DNA of 64,000 bases from Symsagittifera roscoffensis (GCF_963678635.1 NC_087063.1:74671617-74735616), one strand, 5' to 3'. Positions 11,801-22,814 are shown, counted from the first letter of the stretch. The notes: generated by a model from the sequence alone, not told the origin. Program-made: numbers and translations.

Positions 11801-12726
11801 TCAAAACTCAAATTGACAACGGTGATTATTTTAAGAGCCATGAACCACAATGTATTGGAGTCGGGGAAAAGTTTTGGTAGTTGTTGCTGTATTACCCTAA
11901 AATTTACCGTAATCGATGTTCAGAAACGACGACAGAAAAAAAATCGGACAAAAGCAACATCCTCCTGAATTTACAGCTAAAAATTGAAAGTTATAAAATA
12001 GTTTACAGCTGAGAACCGAAACTGCTTGTAAAACGAATTTTATCTACAGAGAACAACCATGTCCCAGTTTTTCACCATATGGTTAAACACAACTGCTACT
12101 GCTCGGTTTTCATGTGTGTCGAAAACGATTGTCAAAGTTAATAACCTATATATTAAGCAAATGGAGAAGCAAGATTTGCATTCAAAATAAGAATGAGAAG
12201 CTTGGAAAGATAACGAAAACTGAACGTGAATAATGCTTTGTAAGGCTCTTACCAAGGTTACATGTGACGATGATGAAGACAGTCTGCATGGGGAGGTCTC
12301 TGAGGATGAGTTTGGGTCTCTTCAGGTAGACATACAACAGCATCCCATTCGAGCAGAGCGACCACACCATGTTCAGAATAGTGAAGATGGCCATGAACAC
12401 TCCCTGCAATAGAAGACCAGTTGATTTAGTTAGTTGAGACGATACAACCACAAGAGAAAGGACCAGTACGGGCTGAGGAAGGAACTTAGGAGCTGTTCAG
12501 CTTTGTGCGGAGAACCGCTGTTAAGATGAGATTTCATTGAGCTTTTTCGCTATACTGAGTTTTCTCAAACCAAAAGGAGAAAATATATTAAAAATGTGGT
12601 GCGTGAAAAGTTGTCGAAATAGGTCAATTGATCTTTTGAAAATAGAGTTCAAATTAATGTTACCTTGGCTGCCTCTTTCTCCATGTACACATGCGTCTGT
12701 TGTATTCCCTCGATGCGAACCACCAT
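4658..12726 (-). CDS. Seven-transmembrane receptor, rhodopsin-class-like GPCR (four exons, 509 aa)
   Basis: Splicing 12726-12664, 12403-12253, 6397-6238 and 5813-4658 gives one open frame of 509 codons with GT-AG introns of phases 0, 1 and 2. Residues 1-21 are a short N-terminus. TM1 (about 22-48) has the SNG motif and TM2 follows RDLPMQ. TM3 carries the conserved Cys100 and ends in LDRLLAI (123-129) in place of DRYLAI. TM4 is 139-163. The second extracellular loop has Cys186 and an N-glycosylation site NKT at 195. TM5 is about 201-228, TM6 271-288, TM7 295-318. TM7 ends SPILFGYMN instead of NPxxY. An approximately 190-residue Ser/Thr/Glu-rich tail follows. The fold argues for a class A plasma-membrane receptor; the ligand is unknown. 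The PSME3IP1 gene lies inside intron 2 on the other strand. Confidence 0.85.
6238..6397 (-). CDS. GPCR exon 3 (TM2 end, first extracellular loop, TM3)
   Basis: The acceptor ends TTTGTATAG and the donor is GTGAGC. The exon encodes the rest of TM2, a loop with two Trp residues (VCVWSGGDKWEF), the disulfide Cys (ESLCLSQ) and TM3 up to LDR. Base composition is visibly richer in G and C than the flanking intron. Reading is open and joins both neighbours in phase. Confidence 0.9.
6398..8779. other. Left part of GPCR intron 2, no gene recognised
   Basis: AT-rich intronic sequence without convincing coding. Near 8034-8060 a short stretch with CTTTCGAAGAAAGT resembles the loop region of the fold-back element at 17.6 kb, and there is a small (CTAT)n run near 8412. 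Confidence 0.5.
8780..9790. repeat. Array of diverged tandem repeats (array 2, same family as 930-2030)
   Basis: Cores recur near 8828, 8983, 9150, 9220, 9385, 9530 and 9719. Each has a 'ctctcaggGTAC'-like segment, 'gcaa..tttgg', 'tccaaattttactgctcaaatcgttctgg' variants broken by changes, and 'gagatatggcgttttt'. It lies in intron 2 of the receptor gene. The family match to array 1 is by these shared blocks and their order. Confidence 0.7.
10473..10628 (+). CDS. PSME3IP1: PSME3IP1 exon 1
   Basis: 52 codons from MSSGGIRFET to EQLQ, followed by the donor GTAAAT. It holds the first half of the NIP30 domain. A 5' untranslated exon may precede it: an acceptor-like CAG or TAG occurs just upstream, at about 10419 and 10450. 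Confidence 0.9.
10473..11634 (+). CDS. PSME3IP1: PSME3-interacting protein 1 / FAM192A (NIP30 family), two exons, 241 aa
   Basis: Exons 10473-10628 and 11065-11634 join in phase 0 (donor CAG|GTAAAT, acceptor TGGTTTTAG). The family is nuclear and binds the proteasome activator PA28-gamma (PSME3). The N-terminal NIP30 domain is clear: RFETESSIEERQKQTQEEW, EEWERVRK, then KSLFEQLQ at the exon end, continuing with DEEFEESRKFKNHFRGLEEE and ETTFLSEVE. The middle is a low-complexity Lys/Glu/Ser linker. The C-terminus, ALASYVGSDSDISDSD, corresponds to the Ser/Asp-rich tail that in the vertebrate protein is a CK2 target and contacts PSME3. The gene lies within intron 2 of the minus-strand receptor gene. 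The ATG at 10473 is preferred because it directly precedes the conserved domain; the in-frame Met at 10425 is upstream of a possible acceptor (CCCAGCATAG). Confidence 0.93.
11065..11634 (+). CDS. PSME3IP1: PSME3IP1 exon 2
   Basis: It starts after TTTTAG with ENRGKRDEEFEESRKFKNH and runs to TAA at 11632. It includes the second half of the NIP30 domain, the charged linker and the acidic phospho-acceptor tail. Confidence 0.93.
   Translation, partial: ENRGKRDEEFEESRKFKNHFRGLEEEETTFLSEVEVQSRKQRSNLDSELKSLIEQNKNVVIENLAEPVIETPVVSFSTQKLGKKDETKAAGLKSLVVKKRLTSDLSSLVKPKFQKFEETVEKTSSNQFTDQEKDLLSEKDRKTECLKSESDVKVEESEKVTKRGDVIVTAGLSALASYVGSDSDISDSD
12253..12403 (-). CDS. GPCR exon 2 (TM1 to start of TM2)
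   Basis: The acceptor (TTCTATTGCAG) is at 12404-12414 and the donor (GTAAGA) begins at 12252. The exon encodes the hydrophobic TM1 with an SNG motif, a basic first intracellular loop (YLKRPK) and the start of TM2 (RDLPMQTVFIIVTCN). It ends in phase 1. Confidence 0.88.
12664..12726 (-). CDS. GPCR exon 1 (start codon and N-terminus)
   Basis: This exon encodes 21 residues beginning MVVRIEG and ending EKEAAK, with a donor GTAACA directly after an AAG codon (phase 0). An in-frame TGA lies eight codons upstream of the ATG, which supports this Met as the start if the exon is not extended upstream by splicing. It joins in frame to exon 2. This is the least certain exon because it is short and has no diagnostic motif. 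Confidence 0.6.
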
Positions 12727-15700
12727 TGATGCGATGCGATTCTTAAGTCAGGTGAGAATGTTCGAGAACTTTCTAGAAGTAACGCAAACGACGAAGCGAA
12801 AAATTCAAAGACTCCTTTGCGAAAGTCTTGCGATCAATCAGTCTTAAAAGATAAATTTCTGGAAAAGCACTGAAATTTCTGATAAATTTCGAGAAACAAA
12901 TAATTAGTAATTAAAAGGTTGGTGATAAAATGTTGAAGTAGCCTACGAATAAGTCCAATGATTCAACGACGAGTAATTTCGAAATATGATTTGAAGAACT
13001 AAACGGTTATCTGAAGTTTATTATAGAAGAGTAAGAGATAATGGGCCAAGCTGTAGCGAATAATTTCTTTTTCGCTGTTCCTGGAGTCAAATTTGAACGC
13101 TGAATCTTGATGAAGTTTTCAATGATCGCCCACTCAAAAATGGACTAAAACAGTTGAACTGGACAATTTTTCTGAATTTGCTGTATTTTTTTCTTCTTTT
13201 GGTGCGTCTATTTTTAGTCTGAAGCTTGTCTGCTGTCTTAAAACCTTTTAGAATACGCTGTGATTTTTTTGGTTATCACCGAAGTTGTCAATCCAATTAG
13301 TGTATGTTAACATTTAAAATAAACCTTGTTTCCTTGTTCAAATCTTCTTAATCCCGCTCAAGCAAGCCTAATTAGACGATACTGTTATATTGGGTTTCAT
13401 TTTAATCTGATTAGAGACGGGTGCTCGGTTGGATTCAAAAGGGGTTTAAAATCCAATTTTAACAAATTAGGAAGAGACAAAATTCGACTAATTATCAATC
13501 AGGCAAAATGGAAATTCGATTGTAGAGGTTGGTTGGATCTATTTGAAAATATCTTAAATCCGAAATGAGGCAAAGGAAATGCAAAGTAAAGGAAATGAGC
13601 GGCTTCTAATTAAAAAATGGCCAGCTTTCTTGGCAATGGCTTCGATCTTTCAATTTTGAGGGAATCAGATGCTTTTCCTTGCTTTATCTTTTTTATGCTT
13701 GCTGTGTTTTTAGTTCATATTTGTCTCTCTGGTTGAGTTATTTTAACATTCAGTTTATAAAAATTACAACTTGTGCTTTGGTTCTTCAAAAAAAAATATT
13801 TTACAATTGCGCTTTTGTTAGTCTGTCTGTGCCTTTGTTTTCTTTGTCTGTGCCTTTGTTTTCTTTATTAGCCCGAGAAACTAAAACAATCATTCGGAAA
13901 AAAATATTCTCAATCGAAGCGATACATGGCTGATCTCATTGTAGTGTCTATTCATGAAACTGATTTGAAATTGAATTGATTCTGAGGAGAAAGAGCCATG
14001 ATGGTAAGAGTGAACAAAGCTGTACGCTGTTCAAGGGCTCGGGTGGTTGCTTTTGGCAGATTATTCAATAGATCGTAAATTAAGCCCTTAGAAGTGGAGC
14101 AAGTTATTGTAAAGTTAAGAAAACTTACTTAACGCATACCTTCCCACAACTTAAGCTTAGGTAAAATGCTGTAAAAAATCGATTGTATTAGAATTGAGAT
14201 AAGATACTAAACTGAAGTTAACCGGATAGTCAAAGAAGCAAATTAAAATATCAAAACCAACGAAATTTTTTGAAGAATTGGAATTTTCTCCCAGCGGAGG
14301 CGAATGAAAAACTGCATCATAAAGCGGTTTGCAGAAGCTTATTTGCTCGTTTATGGGTATTTAAATTGTCTTTAGACACGAATTAAAAATAAAAAATGTT
14401 ATCTTTTAGGGTAAAAATGCAACTAAATGTCAGATAAGATCTCAAAGCTACTTCATTTTTCAAATATGTGACGCTTGATGTATCAGTTAACATCTACACA
14501 TTGTGCTCGGAACTTATCTGGTAAAAAGCCTGAAGAAATGGACTTTTGATTTTGTCCACCATATCAAAGCATCTTTTTAGCTTTTAAGCCAAATTGACCG
14601 AGTTTTATGTGCCAATAATTTTTACTACCATACTATTTATCCATTAACTGACCAATTTTAGATGCTAATCTATTCAGCCATATTATACCATATTCAGTCC
14701 TATTTAAAAATTGATGGTCAATTGAATACATTAACTGTATGTGCCATACATATGGAATTGGGTTAATTTCTTGGCATTTTTATGACTGTGTAGAATAATC
14801 GTAGCACATTTCAACGCGGTAACCTTTCTGAATAGAGTCTATACAAAATCAAGACGTGAAGTATTTCTATTTCAGAATTGATTAGATAAAATGTTCTGGT
14901 TTTGCTCTTATGGTTCACTTGTCAGAAACAAGCTCGATGTTCTCATTAGTTTCACAGCGACCAGTTTTAAATTCCACCGGGATTCAATTACTAAGTGACA
15001 GTTTTTAGAGCGAAAAGGGATAGAGGTGGAGAATAGGAGAATATATTCTCTGTCAAAAAATCAATGGGTTTATTAGTCAATCATCATGTGAATTAAATGC
15101 AGATCAAATCCCAATTTTGGAGGTTTTTTATAGATTCTCTGAAAAAATAGTTTTCTTCGAAACAGGAAAGGAATTTTTCAGTGCATGGAGATATGAAACA
15201 ATGTATTTAAGGCCTTCTTGGAATATTCTTATGAACTTCAAAAAAGGAGCCTTGATGAAGTGGTCCTCATTCATTTTGCAGAACTATATTTAAGAAAAGT
15301 TTATTTATAACACTAGCCATTACTTCAATTCTTCGCAGTTTCGCTCCGTGCTTAGACAATTTTAATTAAACGGGACTGTTAAGTTAAATTAGACGGCTCA
15401 GATCTTCCTTCTGTTTTTTTAATCTTTTTTACCGCTAAGTCCTGGACTGAAAAATTTCATTTGTTTTCTTACCAAAATATTTCTTTTTGAAATTGGTTCA
15501 GCTGTTTTTCACGGAATCCTCCAGTTTAATTCTTAAATTTAATCCTTAAGCTAGATAGCACGTAATGAAGTTAGGTGGCAGAATGCCTTGGTGTTATAAA
15601 AAAAAGGGAACCGATAGAGTGGTTTTGATCGCCTTACATTAGAATGGTTAGTGGCTCGAGAACAACCGTGGCATTTGTTCAATGCCTTAAGGATGTGGCA

Positions 15701-16997
15701 ACATTTCCCAGTCCAGAAAAGGTAAAAGCATAGTCAACGTACAGTTTGGAATATTGTTGGGAATGTGCTCAAATATTAAAAGAGTTTGAAATTTTTCAAA
15801 ACTTATGAAACTGTTTGACAAGTTCTTTCTGAGTTGAAGCGTGTGTAAACTTTTAACTACTAACTACTACTAATGCGTGTATTGTCCATTTTCCCATTGT
15901 GGCGGGACTGGACTTTCAGAAAGTGCGTGAGCAATGGTTCAGATCAAGTCTAATTCTTTAAACAGCAGCAGAGCCGCAATTTGCCGCAATTCGTTCTGAA
16001 AACTGCTATTTTGACCGATGATGCACGTATTGCGTCTCTTTCATCGGAAATCATATTTCCCAGATAGCTGAATTTTTTGACAGTATTCAGGGTTTCAATT
16101 TGATTGATCTGTAGAGTAGCTTTCTGATTTGAGCGATAATGGGAAGGATTATTGAATCTTGGACAAACATAATTAGTTTTATGTTAAGGTTTTTTCCTCA
16201 GACCTCTGAATTTTTTGCACCCATTTATTACAAGAATTGCAGCGTATTGAAACGGCGACGACTCCCTTTAGACAATAAGCACATGATTGTTTTACGGTTT
16301 TTTGAAGAATATACTTATGGCTTGAAATCAAATTCTTTGTCTTATCAACAATGATTTTTAAACCGCGTTCTTGCAAAGCCTTGTCCCAAGTTTAATTGTC
16401 CTGCTGTTAAGATAGACTGCCGGTTGAAAGTCCAGAAAAACGAGGGAGTGGACGTCAGGAAGGACATCCAGTCCATAGCGATTTCAGTCTGAAAATGCTT
16501 TGTTAAGGTCACCGCTCCAAGCAACTCATGGAAAGTCAAACTTTTAAGAAGAAAAAACAAAAAATGTGTACCGCGTTAATAAGTGAAAATGCTTTATTCA
16601 TGAACATTGAAAGACGTGCTTGTTTCAATCAGGGGTCATCGAAGGTTTTCCATCAGACGATAAAAATTATTTTGTGTCAAACTTTCGATGTGAAATATCA
16701 AAAACGATAGGCTGGCGAACATCTGAAAAAACCAGTGGTTTCTGGTTGGCGTATTTTACGATTTCGGATAACCCTCGTTAAGGTTTTTTCCAAAAGAGAT
16801 AAGAAGTTACGTTGAAATCAGATAGATTATGAATAGCGTGAAATGAAATGAAATTTGTTAATATAAAGGTCGGTGACAGATTGCCAATGATCTATATCGT
16901 GAATTAGCTTCAATGACCTTAAAAGTGAACGCGGTACATATGCATTGACTCAACCTGTGTGTACGCTATCAGTGTATATTTTATAGATACTAACAAG
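12727..16997. other. Intergenic region, no gene recognised
   Basis: No open frame shows a recognisable domain or codon pattern. A short duplicated phrase (GTCTGTGCCTTTGTTTTCTTT twice, near 13825-13867) is the only local repeat I noticed. The receptor gene's promoter should lie just to the right of 12726 but is not identifiable by eye. Confidence 0.45.
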
Positions 16998-18205
16998 ACT
17001 GCTCGTATCAGGGCGAAGCCCTGAATGTTCCGACTGCCTTTTAAGGTTTATGAAGCAGTAATAATTTCAATGAAAAAAAAAAACAAAATGAAAAAAAAAA
17101 TTTTCTAAAATTTGAAATTTTTTTAAATAAAAATCAATCCCCCCACACGCAATATAAAGTACAAAAGGATAGATTTCGCTCCTTGTAACAAACCAATTAT
17201 GGCAAATAAGCTTCTTGTAACCAATTTGGAACGATTTCTAAGTCGGATTAACTCTCCGCTTACGCGTTAATAGCGCGAAATATATCGCGCGTTAATTGTC
17301 CCGAATTGGCCAAAATGGCATTATTTAAACCCTTGTAACTCTGCGAAAAATGATCACAGGTGAAATATCTTTTCAAATTTGAGCTCAGGACAACAATACC
17401 TTTCGAATGATATAAAATAATTTCGTCAAAAATGGCTAGTTAAAAAGTCGAAATTTGTCTGAAGAAAAAAAACCCACCCCGAGCACAAATATTCCGTTAC
17501 TTTCGTATCGAAAGTCGGAACAATAAAATATGCAAATAAGGCATTCATCCTTCTTAGGGGTCTATGGCATTCACCTGGCGCTAAAAAAATTATAAATGTA
17601 TCTGTTCCGACTTTCGAAGAAAGTGCGGATTAATCCCGTACTAAACTTATTTCCAATTACAGACATGACCTGGTATAATCCGGAACTTGAGCTAAAAGCG
17701 GTGTGCGCAGGTATGAAAAATACTTGTGTACACCTGCAAATAGGAAAAATGTGCTCAGTCCTGGTTTTAAATAAAATTTATGCTTGGTGGTTCTTTTCAG
17801 TCAGTTTTCGACTTCTTAATTAACCAATTTTGACTGAATTTTTGTACCACTTGAAAGATATTGTTGTCCTGAGCTCAAATTGAAAAGATATTTTACCTGT
17901 ATCAATTTTCGTAAAGTAAAGGAAGTTTGAAAATTGCTAATTTTGCCAATTTGAGAAATTAACGCGCGATGTTTTAAGTTTTTATAACAGGCGTAAGCGA
18001 AATTCAATTGAGGCAATACAAGATGCCAAGTACATCCTTTTATAGTTTACATTAGCGTGTGGGCGGATAAATTGAATTAAAAAAATGAAGAAAAGTTAAG
18101 TTATTTGTTTTTGCGATTATGTAGTCAATTTTTCAATCTATAACCTTCTGAATTGACTGAAGTGTAGTCGGAAAATTCAGGGCTTCGCCCTGATATACGA
18201 GCAGT
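16998..18205. mobile_element. Fold-back (hairpin) DNA element with long inverted arms
   Basis: The ends are inverted copies: 'actgctcgtatcagggcg' at 16998 matches the reverse complement of the sequence ending at 18205. Each end contains a perfect mini-palindrome CAGGGCGAAGCCCTG. Inside, the arms stay alignable over several hundred bases: for example 'tcgcgcgttaatt', 'gatatcttttcaaatttgagctc' and 'gacaacaata' blocks at 17290-17400 reappear inverted at 17865-17975. The middle (about 17500-17640) has CTTTCGAAGAAAGT. There is no transposase frame, so the element is non-autonomous. Target duplications were not clear. Confidence 0.72.
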
Positions 18206-18785
18206 TTTGTTTTTGAGAGTGATTCGTTCGAGTCTTTTGGCAATTAACAGTTGTTGCTTCATTAAAAAATTAGGTGACTGCTTGATTTTCTTGTTCTATC
18301 GGTATAACTTTTTTTGCCCCATATTTTTCTTATTTGTTTTCACTGGTTTTGATTTTTGGTATTTTGACCAGGATCCTGTTCGTCAAGGGCTCAAATCTAT
18401 TGGAATAGTTCGTGTACACGTCGTCGTGCGCCTTTTCGTCCAGCGAATCTTCGTTCATTCGTGCGATTGAACAAAGATGTGTTCGGTTTGAATGTTACTA
18501 TCGTCCGGCCAAGTGTTTAGTTCCCTTAAGTTAGCACCACGTCTTTGCACCTATTTGGGTGTGTTCTTCTCCATTCGGTATGTAGTGTTCTGCCGATTCT
18601 AGTCTGCTAAATAAAATCGTGCTTGTTGTCTTGTTGTTTGGATGATGTGGGCTAGTCCTACCTTTTCCGTGTGCATCTTTGTTCGCTCCCTTTGCTTACA
18701 ATTGCATTATTTTTCGCTTTGATTGGAGCCCTATTTAATTCCTTTTGGCTTCTTTTAGTGAATCAAAAATTACGCTGAAATTACC
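18206..18785 (+). other. GC-shifted non-coding block, possible solo LTR
   Basis: Base composition is less AT-rich than the surroundings, and the block contains AATAAA followed by a GT-rich stretch (near 18610-18640), as in the R-U5 part of an LTR. I could not find matching termini or a second copy, so this is only a suggestion. Confidence 0.2.
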
Positions 18786-19053
18786 GTATTCATCGGCGAG
18801 GAAACTACATCAAAGTGAGTTTTTTTTATATAGCCCAATAAAGTTTATGAAAAGTATCAATTTTTAAGAAGTTTGTAAATCAATATAGTTTTGTATGATA
18901 GCCAAAACATGTCCTTTTAACTATATAAAATAGTAATTTTTCTTTTTTTATCTTTTAAACGGTTTTGCCCAATTTTGGAGATTATATGCTTTCTTATATT
19001 TGTTGGGCTACGTAAGAGGTTCACTTTGATGTAGTTTGATCATCGATGAAACC
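18786..19053. mobile_element. MITE-like inverted-repeat element, about 270 bp
   Basis: The 28-bp ends are near-perfect inverted repeats: catcggcgaggaaactacat at 18791 and onward versus tcactttgatgtagtttgat at 19021 and onward. An inner pair (tatagcccaataaa at about 18828 and ttgttgggct at about 19000) extends the hairpin. No coding. Confidence 0.6.
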
Positions 19054-20713
19054 GGAGTGTTAACTTAACTTTGATTGACTATAAATGGCCCATTTTGAAA
19101 TGATTTTTCGGCCCGAGTTTGCTTGATATTAATTCAAGTAAATCTGGTAAACTTTTGTTTCAATATATCTATGTCTAATATCAACCAAGTTTGAGTAAAT
19201 GCGCGTAGAATTTCCAAGTTTGTTAGCTTTGTCTGGATAATTGAAGTCAACATGATATCCTTAGACTCTGACATGAGCACTATAACGGTTGCTTACTAGT
19301 GGGCTGCTTTTATTTATTTTTTCTACAGATTTTCAGTCAATTTGTTTTGTCTACCTAACATCTTTCCAAGATTCGAAGACAAAACTATCGGAACAACCAA
19401 ATTATTTTTGCTAAAATCGGGTACTCAGTTTACTATCTCAAAATAAGATCACTTACTTCGTTTGCGAATTTTGATGATTGGTTGGTATCAAGTTTGATAA
19501 CGCTAGTCAATAATAGCCTTCTAGAATTTAAGTTGTTTTCAAGATAGGTTTAATCAAAATCAGTAATGCCTTTTATTTTATGGAGGTTGAATAATATTTT
19601 GGCAGCTGCCAGAATTTAGATTCGATGCGTCTCAGATTGTTTAAAATTTACTTCGCTTATTAAAAATTTACTTCACCCAAGATTCCTTCCATAAACTGAT
19701 AAATCATAAATCGTCAATTCGTAAAAAAAATTAGTTACACCTCGGCAAAAATTTGAGGAATAATTTAAGAATTTTTGAGACTTACGCTTGCGATTAGTTT
19801 AGAATTTGTAACCAGGAGATATTAATTCCAGGTGTAAGATGGAATTGAGCTGCAAATGACAATGGTATTAAATTTGAAGCAAGAGCAAAGGTGTTTGCTT
19901 TTGTTCTTGGACTAACAAGTGGTAACAAAGGGGGATAGAGTTGTCCAATTTTTCAATTAGTCTGCCCTGATTTGTCCGAGGGCAGTCTGCGTCCGAAAGC
20001 CGACAAGCACAAGTGCCGAAAAAGAATGAATCTTCCCCGACTTGGTAAACGAGTCTGAGTAAAATTCAGTACACATGCTCAATAAAAATTTGAAAAAATT
20101 GATGATTTTTTAAATAAAGTTTTAAGTAAATCCTTTTTTTCCAAAAACTATTTTCGAGTTTCAGTTTTTGCAAACGTAATTTTACTAGAAGCAATGAAAA
20201 ATTTCAATATGCATTATGAAAGTGTCTGAGCTCTTTACTGTTACTGTTCTGCTTCAGAAGTGTCTGCTTTGGCGACTAATCCTGGGAGATTTCAAACAGG
20301 GAAAAAGAAGATATAAAATTAGGCCGGAGGGGCCGGACTTATGTGGAATCAATTTGTAAATATCTTGTTACGCCATAACTCTCATACAGTCGCAGCTCAC
20401 CCGCTCAAGTGGAAGTGAAATAAATAGCCTAAGGAACAAGTAACAGATATAATAGAGTTATAGCAGGGAATACTAAACCGGATTCCATAATATGTGAAAC
20501 AGACCTGAACAATTTCAAAAATAGCCTGAAAATCTGGTTGTTCCAATTTTTTTAAATGCCTCTGTTCTCGAAAGAAGCCCAGATCGTATATTAAATTTGA
20601 TCAGAAATAAGTTCAGTTAAGAAGATGGCTGGCTTACTTGGCAGTGTTTGGTGGGTATAGCGGCTGATTCCGTCTAAATTTTTCAAAATTAGAACCTTTG
20701 TTCTGGTTTGGGA
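19054..20713. other. Intergenic region, no gene recognised
   Basis: AT-rich sequence without a supportable gene or repeat boundary. A short GC-richer patch (about 19960-20040 and 20320-20400) has no open frame of note. Confidence 0.4.
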
Positions 20714-20905
20714 ATGAAAAGTCTAATAATTTGGGCCATTTGTCTATTTTTGCGCCCAGTGGTGGATAAGGGTTTCAATGGGAATTGGATGTCGACTGCA
20801 GATCCTGAAAAGAACTGGCAATTTGTGTTGGCGTTTGAAGATGAAGAGTTGGAGAATTTAATCAATGAAATAGATTTCAACTTCTGTCATCTTCACTTTA
20901 TCTAA
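20714..20905 (+). CDS. Short possible secreted protein, unrecognised (63 aa)
   Basis: The frame starts MKSLIIWAICLFLRPV, which looks like a signal peptide, and continues with an acidic, Trp-containing segment (NWQFVLAFEDEELENLINE) to TAA. Codon use looks coding-like in the second half. There is no family match I know, and neither splice sites nor neighbours help. It could be a first exon read through into an intron, or a chance frame. Confidence 0.3.
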   Translation: MKSLIIWAICLFLRPVVDKGFNGNWMSTADPEKNWQFVLAFEDEELENLINEIDFNFCHLHFI

Positions 20906-21386
20906 TATCAGCCTAACAGCGCAAAAGGCATGCGAGCTTGATTTTTTTTCAAGTGGGACCGATTTTTCAGCTTGATGATCATTTTGCAGGTCAATTAAAT
21001 TGATTTTTCGAGCTCGCTCAAAACGGTGAGGACCCTTTTGACCTATTTTTTTTGGCTTTTCGACGGCTCCATTTCCCTTCCAAAGTTTTATGTATGATGG
21101 TGCAAAAGGCGTCTTCAGAAAATTTCAAGAGTTACTCGGCCAAAAATGGGTGTCATGATTATTACCGAAGAGAGGAGCTTTTTGGCGGTCAAGGGATGGA
21201 ATCCCTGAGAGGGGAGGGCATCCTAATGAAAATAGACGTACGGTGATTAACTATGGCCATAAAAAGTCGTTGCTGAACAAACTCGCTTTCCTTGAAAACT
21301 CAAACTTTCATCAAGCATACAATTCATTTTATGACAGGATTCACTGTACTGAAACAGTAATGAGGTGGCCAACATGGAGTGCATCC

Positions 21387-21586
21387 AGTGTTTAGACAAC
21401 CGCGTATTCATACTCGTCAGTTTTTAGACAAATACTGTATGAACCAATCAGAATCGAGAAAAGACATAAATAATCCAAAATAAATAAAAATTATGTATTA
21501 ATTTCTTCTTTGTCTCGATTCTGATTGGTTGAAACAGTATTTGTCTAAATACTGACCAGTCTGAATACGTGGTTGTCTAAATACTG
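21387..21586. mobile_element. MITE-like hairpin element, 200 bp
   Basis: Left end CAGTGTTTAGACAACC and right end, inverted, CAGTATTTAGACAACC form terminal inverted repeats that continue inward over about 80 bp, including ACCAATCAGAATCGAG and its inverse. The centre is AT-rich. A related hairpin lies at 35160-35305. GGCCAACAT occurs on both sides (about 21368 and 21597), at slightly different distances, so target duplication is uncertain. Confidence 0.68.
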
Positions 21587-21699
21587 CTATGTAACCGGCC
21601 AACATATATGGCAAATTTGGGAAAGTCAATTCCACAAAGTCGCTTTTAAACGTCATCAAGGGCGCTTGCAGAGAACAACCTCCCTAATGCAGGTCTCGT

Positions 21700-21815
21700 C
21701 AACACAATAGTGACCATAGTTGGTACGACGCGCGACTCTTAACCAACGTATCGTTTATCAATTTTTTTTGGTTACCTGATAATTTTCATCAAAAATGTCC
21801 TTTGTTGGCACTGAA
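21700..21815. repeat. Diverged dispersed repeat, copy 1 of pair
   Basis: The phrase 'tggtacgacgcgcgactcttaacc' with following 'atcgttt...ggttacctgat' resembles 22835-22930 ('tggtatgacgcgccactcgaaacc', 'gcttcctgat') over about 100 bp. Function unknown. Confidence 0.4.
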
Positions 21816-22592
21816 TAATTTTTCCCCCTTTTTAAAAATGCATCAGAATCTTCTTGCAGTTGAGCCATGTGAGTTATCCACTGATCAGTCTAGTGTTTTA
21901 CAGCGGCATGCATAATGCAAGATCAATTTACCACCATTAAGGTTGGAACCTGCGTTTTGTTTTCAAGCTTTGAATTTTTGGCGTGTAACATTACCAAATC
22001 AAGCCTCTTTTCAAACATAATCGTGACACGTAAGCATGTGAACCATTTATCGCACTGGTATAGGAACTACAAAACCAGCCGAAAGGTTAACCCAACTTTT
22101 CGAAAGCCTACTAATCAATCATCATAGAATGTACCTAAGGAATACTTCTTCAGTGAAAAAATGTTTCGTGAATGAAGTGCAGGTTAATTTTTTCATTTCA
22201 TATTATTCAAACATAAATCCAACTCAATGTTAAAACGGAAGCAGCTGATCCTCTTAAATTCAAAAGTTGAAAAATCTTGGAAAAAAGTTTGTTTTCATTT
22301 CTTTAAATTAATTGACATTTTCCATTTTTTTATGCGTTGAATAGTTTTTTTTTGATCTGAAGTCCTTGTAATGTTATTCAAACAAAGCAACCTTGTTCGC
22401 ACAACCCAAATATCGGGTTAAATTGTCGACTGGTTGTGCTGATTAATCATTAGAACGGAAGGGTTGCCAGGAAATGCAATGATTAATAGGGCAGCCAAAT
22501 GTGAACTGAATAATCCATGAAAGTGTGGAAATGGGTGAAAAAGGAAGGAACCCATTGTTTTAGATGTATAGTTTTAGTTCATATTCAATTTT

Positions 22593-22812
22593 GGGCGCTT
22601 TTCCAGTTTCCCACCCCTTTCAAATTCAATTTTGAAAAGCTTAATTAACTTTGATTAATGCAAAGAAATTTGGCGTGGTGAGCAAATCGACAACTGTGAA
22701 CAGATTTAGTCTTCATACTTTACAGCGTAACATCACGCATTTAGTCGTAACAACACGTAAAAACAAACATAAAACTCGGTATTTTGAAAAAGGGGGAACT
22801 GGAAAAGAGCCC
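22593..22812. mobile_element. MITE, 220 bp, family 'CTTTTCCAGTT', copy 1
   Basis: Left end GGGCGCTTTTCCAGTTTCCC and the inverse of the right end, GGGCTCTTTTCCAGTTCCCC, are terminal inverted repeats. AATTTT flanks both sides and may be a target duplication. A second copy (24425-24641) is alignable throughout, sharing 'aacatcacgcatttag' and 'acacgtaaaaacaaacataaaact'. No coding. Confidence 0.7.
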
Positions 22813-22814
22813 AA

